A stretch of 64,000 bases of DNA from Ignelater luminosus (taxonomy: Eukaryota > Arthropoda > Insecta > Coleoptera > Elateridae): positions 62,001 through 126,000 of the forward strand of contig VTPC01004094.1 of assembly GCA_011009095.1 (NCBI GenBank). The letters are read 5' to 3'. A model generated the notes under the pieces. That model was not told the DNA's origin. It made no database searches and saw only the letters and a list, made by a program, of their open reading frames with translations. Shown one piece after another: positions 54,556-64,000 of this stretch. The translations under genes were made by a program, and so were the position numbers. How positions within the stretch are numbered: the stretch's first letter is position 1; every line of letters begins with the position of its first letter.

Positions 54556-55854
54556 TTCATTTTTTTAGTACTAGTATACTGCTGGCATTGTAAAGGTAAA
54601 ATATAAAATTTGTGTGTATTTCATGTAATGGGCCAGAAGAAAACCATCACTGTGTTAACCTACTAGCACTGCACTGGCACTGTAATGGGCCCTTGATGGC
54701 AAGATGCAGGCATTATTACTGGTAAAGCATTGGCCCTGCTTCTGGTCAGTGTGACCTATATGATCAGGTCCATTACTGTTTGCCAGTATTGTGCTAGTAC
54801 AGGGTACCAATGGCAGCATGCTATGTGGCCAGCATCTGGCTTTTTTATTTTTGTTTGTTGGGTACTTGTGTAATAACTCATTTTTGAAATTCTCCCTGAA
54901 TAGGTTATAATGCCCAAGTGGCGACCTGCCAAAATATCCCGATTTCATCGGTTTCACTTAGTTTCTCTGTGAAATACTCGTCAAATAATTTGAGAATTAT
55001 GCAGTTGTGTACTTACTATTGACATTGACTATTCTAATGACATATGAATGGAGAATCGTGCCTCTAAATTATTTTCTGACACAAGTTCAAAGTTGGAGAA
55101 AATGAAATAGAAATTTAAATGTGAAGCGTTTCTTGTTAGTTTAAGTCAATTGATTGTTACCAATTTGTAGAAGCGTCAGTCGTTATAATTTGAGAATCAA
55201 GAGAAAAAATCGCTCTAAAAAGAGAAACACGGATTTTGATAGACGGCCATTTTGTGTTGGGTAGATGAAATTTTCTGAAACTTGGATATCATAACCCATT
55301 CACTGAGAACTTCTAGATGGAGTGTTACATAAGTGCCCTTTGTATTTAAAATGCTGCCATCTTGAAATTTGGAACAAGTTTTCTTTGCTTATAATATTCC
55401 TAAGAATAAATAAAGCGCGTTTTTCTAAAAAAAGTAAAAGTATTGTCGCAAAGGATTTTATGTGTTTATTTATTTACACACTAAATATCACGCAATATTA
55501 TGCCGTATTGCATTTATTCGCTTTCCTTTTTGTGTTTTAATAATTGCATACGCGATTAATGGTAAGTTCATTAAAAAATATTTTTCTAATTTATGAAAAA
55601 ATTTTAAGTGTTTTGTTTTGTAAATAAATAGGAAGCTTGGCCAAAAGTTAGTAAAAAAAACTATACACAAAGTCGAAGATGCGATCATTTTTATTAATAT
55701 AAGCGAAGTAAAACCTGCGTTTATGAAACAACTCTAAAAATTTTGCGAAGAAAAAGATTATGTATTGAAAACAATTAAGGTTAAGTGGTGTAAGTGCCCC
55801 CTTGGGGTAAGTGCGTCCTTATTTGATATTAACTTAATAAAGGAAAATATTTGT

Positions 55855-55995
55855 AGGCCAGACCTTTTCCGCATGAAAAATTCTAAAATCTCGGCCGGAA
55901 CCCGCAATCATTGGGGTTGATAGTCAGATGCGTACAATGAGAGCTGCCCAATGACTTTTTTGGCTCAACCTAACGGTCTCGGCAAAAAATGTCAT
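55855..55995 (+). repeat. Dispersed repeat, mate of 52120-52310
   Basis: Contains 'aaaaattctaaaatctcgg' and 'ccggaacc', alignable with the opposite strand of 52120-52310. Nothing indicates coding. Confidence 0.45.
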
Positions 55996-57074
55996 TCTCA
56001 TGCGCTACAAAAAAACACACTGATTTCCTCGCACTTAATACAAAAATAACTATTCTCTGCCTAAACTATTGCATTTATCAAAATCGAACAAGAGACAAAA
56101 ATGCCCGAAATAAGAATGCCCATCTGTGGAAAATGGTTTAGAAGTATTGACTAAACTGTTAAAAATATCTGAGTTTCTTTTCATGTGGATGTTTGACTTT
56201 TGACCACTTACGAAACATTCAAAAAACTGATATCAGCAAATCCCCTTTTCCAGTACACATGTATATCCCAAGTTTAATTCCAGTCGCTAAAAACACTCGT
56301 GTGTTATTTAAAGAATAGAAATATTTTTAAGATCTTTGACGTTCGGTAGCGCCTTAAGGAAGCAGTTTTAAATAAAGATAAGTGTGGTTAGATCATCTTA
56401 TTTGGTTTGAGGAATATGTGGTAGGGAGTTGTACAGACCTTTTAGGGACACCCTGTATAACTCAATTCTTCAAATTTTAAAAACGATATTTTTTAAATTA
56501 TCTTTCCCACGTTCAATGTGTCAGTTGAAGTTGGTTTACAGGAAAAGAAATTTACCCGCTTAAAACTATGATTCAGCCAAAATCTTGAATTTGATACCAT
56601 CAACAAAATGTGTATACTCAACTGATAAAGTAACGACGCTAGCAATGGTATAAAAAAGATTAAGTTAGGAAATGCCTACTTTATAGTTATAGGAAAAGAG
56701 GGAGACTTCGTAAGGGACACTTAGTTATCTTATAAATTGCTAATCCTTGATTCAGGTATGAAAATTGTTATTTTAAAATCACTTGAATAATATTGGTGTT
56801 GGTACATAAGACTCAAAAACTGCAAAAATCTAAAAATATTCGATATCGACACTTAGACTTTTCTGAATTTCCACTTTGCAATTATCAAATGACCCAGTGA
56901 ATAAACTTGATTTTCTTTTACGTTAGTTTTTCTTTTGGAAAATTAAACTGATTGTAAGAAATATTATTTTTCACTTGTGAATTAGAAATAATAACAAACT
57001 GATTACAAATTATTATGAAAAAATAAATTGTTATTTATATATTCCTACATACATATCACGTGTTGATTTATGTA
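55996..57074. other. Intergenic stretch with a solo TIR end at 56432-56455
   Basis: No gene was seen. 'tttagggacaccctgtata' is a lone right-type CAGGGTGTCCC terminus next to TA. Its left partner was not found. Confidence 0.5.
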
Positions 57075-58379
57075 AAGGGTTTTCCAATAAGAGGTGTTAT
57101 TTTGATATTCAAAGAAAAGTGCCATTTTTTAATATAAATGATCGGATGTTTATTTCATTATAAAGAGGAAGGTATGCCGTTAATAGTGGAAAATAACATC
57201 AGGCAAATGACCACCACGACCACGCTTACAGGACAATATCCTTTTCATGAAATTTTCCATAACCAAATCGCAAAGTGGCTGCCCTATGTCCTCGATAGCC
57301 TCACGAATTCCATCTTTGAGGTCTTGAATCGACGCTGGGCTGTTGGCGTAGACCTTCTCTTTCACGTGGCCCCAAAGAAAGAAGTCGCAAGGTGTTAAAT
57401 CACAAGATCTCGGTGGCCAATTGTGATCACCTCTTCGAGAGATAACACGGTCCGGAAACTTTTTCCGTAAAAGATCAATGGTTTCGTTGCTTGTGTGGCA
57501 CGTAGCGCCGTCTTGTTGAAAGTAAACGTTGTCCAGATCAATACCATCCAATTCCGACCATAAAAAATCGTTAATCATCTCTCGATAGCGCAATCCAGTC
57601 ACCGTAACTGTTGCTCCAGCCTCATTTTCGAAAAAGTAAGGTCCAATGACTCCGCCGGACCATAAACCGCACCAAACAGTCACACGTTGAGGATAGAGAG
57701 ACTTTTCAACAATAACTCTTGGATTTTCTGAGCCCCAGATCCGACAATTTTGCTTGTTGACGAAGCCACCGAGGTGGAAATGGGCCTCATCACTCAAGAT
57801 GATTTTTCGATGGAATTCTGGATCATTTTCATGCATTTCAACGACCCAATCAGCAAAGACACGACGTTGTTGATGATCGGCCGGCTTGAGTTCTTGTGTT
57901 AACTGGACTTTATAAGCCTTAAGACCCAAATCTTTATGCAAAATACGGTGTAATGACGTTTGTGGAATGGCTAATTCCAAAGAACGACGAGGAATGGACA
58001 AACCTGGGTTTTCTTTAACACTTTCGGCTACAACAGCAATATTCTCGGCTGTTCTTGAGCGACGTGCACGGGTTTTATTCTTCACATCACTAACTTGTCC
58101 CAAGAGCTCGAATTTTTTCACCAATTTCTGTATTGCGGTCCGACAAGGTGCTTCACGGTGACCCAAAAATGTTCGAGTTTTACGAACCGTCTCTGCCAAA
58201 TTTTCACCATTTTTATAGTGAATTTTAATAATTTCAATGCGTTGTTGAAGCGTGTATCGTTCCATATTTATTAATGGCGTAGTTTCTACTTGTCAAATGT
58301 CAAAAAATGATAGCTTCAAAAGTGACATCTACCGAAATAGCGGGCTATTCAAAATAACACCTCTTATTGGAATACCCTT
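57075..58379 (-). mobile_element. Apparently intact Tc1/mariner-superfamily element (DD41D type), 1305 bp
   Basis: Terminal repeats 'aagggttttccaataagagg' with tgttattttga, and the inverse at 58350-58379 with one mismatch, are flanked by TA (57073-57074 and 58380-58381). A single uninterrupted minus-strand transposase fills the interior. The near-identical TIRs, clean target duplication and open gene make this the best candidate for a recently active transposon here. Confidence 0.95.
57180..58265 (-). CDS. Tc1/mariner-superfamily transposase, DD41D, 361 aa, intact
   Basis: Catalyses cut-and-paste transposition at TA sites. N-terminal paired-like helix-turn-helix regions cover about residues 1-125 (TLQQRIEIIKIHY; CRTAIQKLVKKFELLG; SIPRRSLELAIPQTSLHRIL). 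The catalytic triad is D159 in ILSDEAHF, D252 in YFQQDGATCH and D294 in LTPCDFFLWG. Forty-one residues separate the second and third, the DD41D arrangement. WGSENPR and the VTVWCG strand are also typical. The C-terminus HLPDVIFHY ends a full-length protein with no frame break. The start ATG lies about 115 bp from the TIR end. There is no sign of decay, so it may be functional. Confidence 0.95.
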   Translation of the reverse strand: MERYTLQQRIEIIKIHYKNGENLAETVRKTRTFLGHREAPCRTAIQKLVKKFELLGQVSDVKNKTRARRSRTAENIAVVAESVKENPGLSIPRRSLELAIPQTSLHRILHKDLGLKAYKVQLTQELKPADHQQRRVFADWVVEMHENDPEFHRKIILSDEAHFHLGGFVNKQNCRIWGSENPRVIVEKSLYPQRVTVWCGLWSGGVIGPYFFENEAGATVTVTGLRYREMINDFLWSELDGIDLDNVYFQQDGATCHTSNETIDLLRKKFPDRVISRRGDHNWPPRSCDLTPCDFFLWGHVKEKVYANSPASIQDLKDGIREAIEDIGQPLCDLVMENFMKRILSCKRGRGGHLPDVIFHY

Positions 58380-58381
58380 TA

Positions 58382-60238
58382 TTAGACGTGTCAGTTTTCC
58401 ATGGAAAATGAAATATTTGCAAATATTGGCTCTTCTAGGTAATTATTTTAGTAAAAAACGTTACATACGCTATTTTTTGAGAATTCAAAGCTGCATTTAA
58501 GGCCTGCTTTAGTTTTAAAACTGATAAAACCATTTATCGTAAAATTGAGAAAGCACATTGCGAGAACGAACAGTTGTAATAGAGTTGATCATGACTTTGA
58601 CAACATCAATGTATTGTTATTAGTAAATACATAAAGCTTAAAAATCTATGTATAATTAGTAAGTTGAGCATAAATAACACTATGGTAATACTTTTATTTG
58701 GGCAACTAACAAATTTGGTTATAATAACAAAAATTCCACTACAGTCCATCCTCGAAATACTTTTTCTCAATTTTACGAAAAACAGTTTTAGCAAGTTTAA
58801 AACTAACGCAAACATGAATGCAGAAAGCTGTCATTTCCGAAAAAAAAATGTGCTTCAAGTTTTTAATTTCATTTGAATTCAATATTTGCAAGAAATTAGT
58901 TTTTCATGAGAAATTGACATGTTTTAAATATAAATTGACACGCCGTATATTATTAGCAAAATAGTAATAAAAAATCATTAATTGGTAATTAAATAGCGTA
59001 AATAACCTTATCATTCTCCTGCTATTTAAATATCGAGTGCTTGTTTTTACGCAAATACATACTAAGTGTAAACAGTATAGCAAGATAATTTTTTTAAAGT
59101 TCGTTTTATGACAATCAACAGTGGTTTTAAGAGAACAATATTATCACGCCTAGCTAAAACACACTTCAAGTGGAATATTAAAAATGCATCTTACTTAATA
59201 AATAGTGATAATAAGTATTTTGATTCAATACGGGAATATTCACAGGCTACCACTAAAAGGTAACATACATGTGGTATTACTGTTATAGTTGTACTGCTCT
59301 TTTTTTTCAAGAAACACCTTTAATTAATTTGTTTGATTTATCATCTCATGGTTAAATAATAACTAGTGACGACAGATTCTTTTTACAATATTCTTTTGCT
59401 GCAGTTTCTGAAACACTGTAGCTTACTTAGTGAAGCTTCCCGGACCCTTAATAGTTACTACTTTTCATTAGTTTCTAATAATCTAATTCAAAACTCTTTT
59501 ATTATTATGTAAACTACATATGTTATTTGTTACTCCAATAACAAGCCCATTCGCTAGAGGTTTAAAGCTATTTTTAAAGAACCCTCGAAGAAAAGTCTAC
59601 AAAGTGCATTTTATCTTTCGTTATCGGTTAGGAGCCTGCACTAGCCAAATTATCAGCATGCTTATTGCACTTCATAAGCACTGGGACTTAATCTCTTTGC
59701 AGTGCAGGTAAAATAATCTATATTTCTGCTTAAAGAGTAAAAGCTTTTGCTTCAGTGGATGAAACTGTTCAGCTCAGGAAAATCGACCGTATACGCGTCC
59801 TTAAGGCTAAAATTTTGTACCCCTTTGTAGATCAGCCAAAGTCGTTAAGGTTATTTTAGAAAAATGCATACAGTCTTCATTTATTCTATGGAAAATTTTG
59901 GAGAGGTATATTTTAAAGTAAAATGACCAATGTTATGACTGTAGTTTTCCTATAGTCCTAATGTACTGGTATCAAAAAAAAGTACAAGCTTTCAATCTCT
60001 TCAGTGAATGGAATGGCAAAAGGATTAGAAGAATTTACGTAGTGGCAGAAGTACGATGATTCTTTTCTTGATGAATTCCACTAGAGAAAGAAAGTGAGGT
60101 AAACGAGACAAAACGTCTTGATCTTCTTATGAAATTTTAGTGTAGATCGGAAATTACCTCTAAATGCAATTTAATTGAACTAGAACGTTGTTCAATCGAT
60201 CAATAAATCTTTACTCATGTAAGTACTCAAGTAAGCAC
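58382..60238. other. Intergenic stretch, no gene seen
   Basis: AT-rich. The small open frames show no recognisable family. No repeat ends were identified. Confidence 0.45.
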
Positions 60239-63200
60239 AGTGTGTAATAAGAATAATGAGCTACTTCATTTATGGCACTAATTTTACTTTTTTAAAAAGT
60301 ACATTCAAATTCTTCTCTTTTTAGTTTATGTCGAAACGTTGTAAGCAAACGATTCTTGTTGCAAATTCTAAGACGGCGATAGGACGCCACTTTGAAAAAG
60401 GAATTTAAGTACAAAGAAAAGTTGTTATGATGGCTCATTTTAAATGAATAAGCTATAATGCTCAAGTTTTAGCACATTTCATCCACCGAAAGCAAAATGG
60501 CAGCCTGTCAAACTCGTTTTTGTTACTTAATTATTATTCTTAGGTAATATTAGATCCATTATTTTTAATTACTGTACTTATAAATATTATTTCTTACTAT
60601 TTCCTATTTACTCAGCAACTTAATAAGAAAATATAAGTAATTTATAACATAAAAAGTTTAATTACTATTAATTTAAACTTCTGTTTCATTGTCTTTAATG
60701 GGCTTGTTTGACGTGTCAGATATATAAATTTTGTTATAAGTCGCGTATTTTACATTAAATAAGGGCTACTTTTCTATTTTATAAAAGCAGTTTTTGTTTT
60801 CATTTTTAATTAGAATTAAATAAAAAATTGTAATTAAATTTAAACGTTGCGCTCGAAAGCTCCAATCAGATAATTGCTGTGTTGTTAGCTCTTTCTACAA
60901 ACAATTTGTAGGAGATTATATAAGAATTCGCTTTAAAAAATTCTACGTGTATTTCTTATTTATTGATAATAATAATTGTTATTATCAGAATAATGAAAAA
61001 AAGAAATGAAAAAAAAACACAACACAAACTTAATACGAGTGAGCAACACGCAATAATTTTAAGGTTTATGTTAGGTTAGGTGGAAACGGTCAAGGTCTAG
61101 TATCCTCCTGCAGATTGCCCTCTTCTTGAACCGGAGACGGTTGATAAGATGTTTGGGGGCGGTGGAGAGGCACGCGAATCTATAATCGATTACTGGCCTG
61201 ATGAAAGTCTTGTAGGTATGGACAAGAGTTTTTGGGTGGCAGCCGGAGATGCCAGCCACCCCGGAGTTTGGAGAGAAGGGAGCAGCGTTCCTGAGTTATT
61301 CTCAGGCATTGCTTCGTCTCCTCCGACCAGTTGAGGGTGGAGGAGAATGTGATGCCCAAGTACTTGATGTGGGGTGATAGCTCGAGGGGAGAGTCCCAGA
61401 GTTCCAAATGAATCTCGCTGGCTTGTAGAAGGGGAATTTGCGAGAGGTATTTGTGACGAAAGAGAATAGTCTGGGTTTTATTTAGGTTGGGTTTGACTCT
61501 CCACCGCCGGAGCCAAACCTCCAGCAGGTCGAGTTTCCCGGAGAGGATCCTGGCTCCGTCGACGGTGGCCCTGGCTGAGACCCATAGAGCGGTGTCATCT
61601 GCATACTGGACCATTCGAGCTGAGGGATGTTGAGGCAGGTGGATGTCGTAGCAGTATAGCGTGAATAGGGTGGATGAGAGGATAGAACCTTAGGGGACTT
61701 CTGCGAGGGGGGTAAATGTCTTGGAGAGGTGCTGCCCGACACGGACCTTGTGTTGGCGCTGGGATAGGTAACTGTTGATTAGCCGAACAAAGGTGGAGAG
61801 ACATTGACACGAAAGAGTTTTAGAAGAAGTCCCTCGTGCCAGACTTTGTCAAACGCACGTTCGATGTCGAGGAAGGTAGCTATGATGCAGTGGATGGAAT
61901 TTATAGTTCGGCTGGCTTCAGAGTGCAATCGGAAGATAAGATGGGAGGTGGATCTACCGATTCGAAATCCGAACTGGTGATCAAGGATGATGTTGTTTTC
62001 GGTTAGGAATGCCGTGAGGCGGTCCGTGAGGATTTGCTTGAAGAGCTTTCCTATGACACTTAGGAGGGCAATTGGTCTGTATGAGCCCGCTTCGGAGACC
62101 GGTTTATTGGGCTTTGGGACCATGATTGCTGTTGCAGTTTTTCACGAAGAGGGGAAATAACCGCTGAGCAGGCAACTGTTGAAGATGGTGGTGAGGAGAG
62201 TAATGGCAGGGAGTGGAAGGTGACGCAGAGCCCTTTTGGTGCTGGTGTCTTTACCGAGTGCGGTGTTCTTGACGGTGGAGATAGCGGCCGTCGTTTCTTC
62301 CACCCGGATGGGAGCGATGATGTCTGGGAGCACCATCACCAGGGGGTAGATATCTCGCCTGTTTGCATTTTGAAGGTTGACTCGATTGAGGTGTTGGTCA
62401 TAGAAGAGAGGATCGTCGGGGGGTTGATGAATACATTGGAGCATGTCGGCGTGGAAATCGGCTTGCGCTTGGGGATCAGTGAGTTTGTTACCTTGATGGT
62501 TGAGAGAGTGGAGTTTCGGGCGTTGTTGCCCTGTGAGGGAGCGAAATTTGCCCCAAAACCTGCCTCCGTCTTTGTGATCCAGGTTAGAGCAAGTGGCGGC
62601 CCAACTTTCTTCCCTGAATCGAATGGTATTCCTCCAAACCAGGGCGTTGAGCCTGTTCCATTGCGTCTCAACCACCGGATTTTGAGTTCTGGTGAAGAAG
62701 CGATAGACTGCATTTTTCTTTTATTAGTTGTCTAATGTGTGGGGGGAGAGGAAGGCGGTTTAAATTTATAGTTTTCTCCGGCACAGCCAGTTGGACGGCG
62801 TTCCGGATGATGAAGGCGAGTTTGTGGATTGTGGTGTCTATTTCTAGGATGTTGGTAAGGGGAAGAGGGTTGGCGGGGGAGGTTGAACTTGATATGAGCC
62901 TGGAACTCGTCCCAGCGAGCGTTATTCCAGTCTCGTATGGTTCGGGACATTTTGGGGCAGAGAGGGAGATATTTTGGTACGGCACCATTTTGTTTTGAAT
63001 AAATGTATTTTCTGAAACTTGGGCATTATAATCTATTCGGTGCGAACTTCAAAATGAATTATCATACAAGTATTCTTTGTATCTAAATGATTTCAAAATG
63101 GCATCTTGCTGCCATCTTGAAACTTAAAACAAGAATCTTTCACTTACAATGTTTCTGACAACAAATAAAAATCGGCGTGTTCCAGTATCTCTCTGAAAAA

Positions 63201-63249
63201 GTAAAAATAGCTCCATTAATGAATTTGTCCGTTACTTTTTCTACATACT
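60239..63249. mobile_element. Long-TIR element, family B, interrupted by a Jockey-like LINE
   Basis: The left arm, 60239 to about 60510, begins 'agtgtgtaataa' and includes 'caaattctaagacggcgata' and 'gctataatgctcaagtttt'. The right arm, about 63005-63249, is its inverse ('cttgggcattataatct') and ends 'acatact'. The interior is AT-rich and non-coding apart from the LINE at 61071-62998. The left arm preserves the site that is occupied at 52910-54865 in the other copy. Confidence 0.75.
61071..62998 (-). mobile_element. Jockey-like non-LTR retrotransposon, 5'-truncated and frameshifted
   Basis: Minus-strand pieces are in order. 62988-62668 has the region before the reverse transcriptase. 62675-62142 has FREESWAATCSNLDHKDGGRFW and related linker sequence. 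62123-61779 has MVPKPNKPVSEAGSYRPIAL, HQFGFRIGRST and FLDIERAFDKVWHEG. About 61614-61180 has QYADDTALWVSA, NKTQTILF and HIKYLGITFSSTLNW. 61259-61071 has a C-terminal TYKTFIRPVIDY. It is clearly richer in GC than the surroundings and there are several frame changes. It lacks the ORF1 and endonuclease parts. Order and motifs fit the Jockey clade. Confidence 0.87.
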
Positions 63250-63259
63250 GTATTATCAT

Positions 63260-63962
63260 TTATTGCTTTTATTATATATTTCAGCGCTGCAGACCATCCA
63301 GGCCCTTGGCTTTTATGTTTTTAACTACTTGTTTCCACTTCTTACGGTCCTTTGCTCTTTCTCGCCAGTCTTCTACACCCATCTCCTTCATATCTTTTTT
63401 CACTGCTTCTAACCATTTTTTTGGGCGCCCTCTTCTCTTTTTCCCTCCTTCCCCTACACTTTTTTAATCCATCTTCTTTCTGGCATTCGAACAATGTGCC
63501 CGGATTTTTTGTGCGATGTTTGGCTTTCCATACATATCCATTACTTCTTGGTTTGTGCGTCTTTTCCACGTTCCATCCGTTTTTTTATATCTATATTTTT
63601 CTTAAAATTTTTCTCTCCAAATTTCTATTTTCATTTCATCTTGTTTCCTCATTGTCCAAGTTTCGCATGCATATAGGGCTACTGGTTTTATGATTGTCTC
63701 ATACACACGGATTTTGGCTACTGTGGATATGTTTCTTGCTTTTAAGAATTGATTTAGTGCCCCTGTGGCTTTACTACCTTTTAATAGTCGCTTATTTATT
63801 GCTTTATCTTCCTGCCCTTTGTTTATTACTGTTACTCCCAAGTATTCAAATTGGTTTACGTGTTCAAAATTATATTCTTTCTCATTTGCTTTTAATTTTA
63901 TATATTTGTTGCTTGTTGTCACTTGTCTGTGCATTTCGATATATTTTGTTTTGATTTCATTT
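63260..63962 (-). mobile_element. RTE-like LINE 3' end, cut by the assembly gap
   Basis: At 63934-63602 the minus strand encodes FEYLGVTVINKGQEDKAINK, AKIRVYETIIKPVALYACET and WTMRKQDE. 63569-63276, in another frame, gives the basic C-terminal tail with GRPKKWLEAVKKDMKEMGV-type sequence ending in a stop near 63276. These are the reverse-transcriptase thumb and tail of an RTE-like element, distinct from the one at 21.6-24.6 kb. The 5' part is lost in Ns. A frameshift lies near 63570-63600. Confidence 0.8.
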
Positions 63963-64000
63963 NNNNNNNNNNNNNNNNNNNNNNNNNNNNNNNNNNNNNN
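63963..64000. other. Assembly gap (N)
   Basis: Thirty-eight Ns to the end of the window. Confidence 0.99.

Larger units (their letters stand above)
52910..54865. mobile_element. Minisatellite-bearing TIR element inserted in a family B arm
   Basis: The terminal repeats 'ccagcaaaca' and 'tgtttgttgg' are flanked on both sides by gtac, a candidate 4 bp target duplication. The uninterrupted family B arm at about 60405-60425 ('aagtacaaagaaaagttgtt') shows the empty site. Inside are about three 62 bp tandem units (52970-53165), a family A fold-back (53171-54021), two hairpins (54251-54323 and 54463-54555) and a region rich in 'tggca' motifs (54590-54850). There is no gene. Confidence 0.75.
52742..55482. 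mobile_element. Long-TIR element, family B, interrupted by a second element
   Basis: The ends 'agtgtgtaaataaa' and 'tttatttacacact' are inverted. The arms, about 52742-54940 once the insert is excluded and 55215-55482, match over about 270 bp (for example 'ttcagaaaaacgc' and 'tttcaagatg' with their inverses). The left arm is split at 52910-54865. No gene is seen in the short interior. A second copy is at 60239-63249 and a solo arm at 49787-50044. Confidence 0.8.

Noticed and set aside
61072..61081. Two TTAGG units at the 3' end of the Jockey-like LINE, suggesting a telomere-targeted retroelement
   Set aside because: Only two units are present, and short 'ttaggttagg' stretches are common in insect DNA. 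There is no array on the flank, and the motifs fit Jockey better than telomere-specific families.

Overview
This window looks like AT-rich nuclear DNA from an insect, possibly a beetle, although nothing here fixes the order. The evidence is spliceosomal introns with GT/AG borders, two animal genes (an SGSM1/2-type RUN-TBC gene and a phospholipid scramblase), a farnesyl-diphosphate-synthase-like relic, and very many insect-style mobile elements (mariner, Tc1-like, hAT-like, MULE, RTE-like and Jockey-like LINEs, TA-flanked MITEs). There are two assembly gaps, at 39094-39103 and 63963-64000.

Layout. 1-6.2 kb is repeats: the end of a fold-back element, a hAT-like remnant, C-rich sequence, and a 2.6 kb element with about 360 bp inverted repeats around a decayed, unclassified gene. 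7.5-13.1 kb holds the last seven coding exons of an SGSM1/2-type Rab GTPase-activating protein on the plus strand; its largest intron carries a MITE nested inside a hAT-like element. 13.2-30.6 kb is gene-poor, with fold-back elements at 17.1-18.3 and 26.8-28.7 kb and an RTE-like LINE (21.6-24.6 kb) split by a mariner copy. 30.8-32.0 kb is an intact single-coding-exon phospholipid scramblase.

33-46.6 kb is a dense chain of nested DNA transposons: a second fold-back copy, a 1.26 kb element with a complete four-exon THAP-domain gene, and a Tc1/mariner relative split by a younger element whose inverted repeats are made of 21 bp tandem repeats around a DDE transposase with one nonsense codon. Long inverted-repeat structures and a FLYWCH/MULE relic follow. 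50.8-52.0 kb is an isoprenyl diphosphate synthase relic with altered aspartate motifs. 52.7-55.5 and 60.2-63.2 kb are two copies of one long-TIR family, one interrupted by a minisatellite-bearing element and the other by a Jockey-like LINE. 57.1-58.4 kb is an apparently intact DD41D transposon. The window ends in another LINE tail at a gap.

The host genes probably do not form one pathway: SGSM acts on Rab/Rap membrane traffic and scramblase on plasma-membrane lipid asymmetry. The notable biology is in the mobile elements. A THAP-only transposon gene could act as a repressor, one transposase sits between minisatellite termini, a terminal motif is shared by three fold-back families, and an inverted-repeat element carries a protein of no recognised transposase class. 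All calls come from reading the sequence; no database search was possible.
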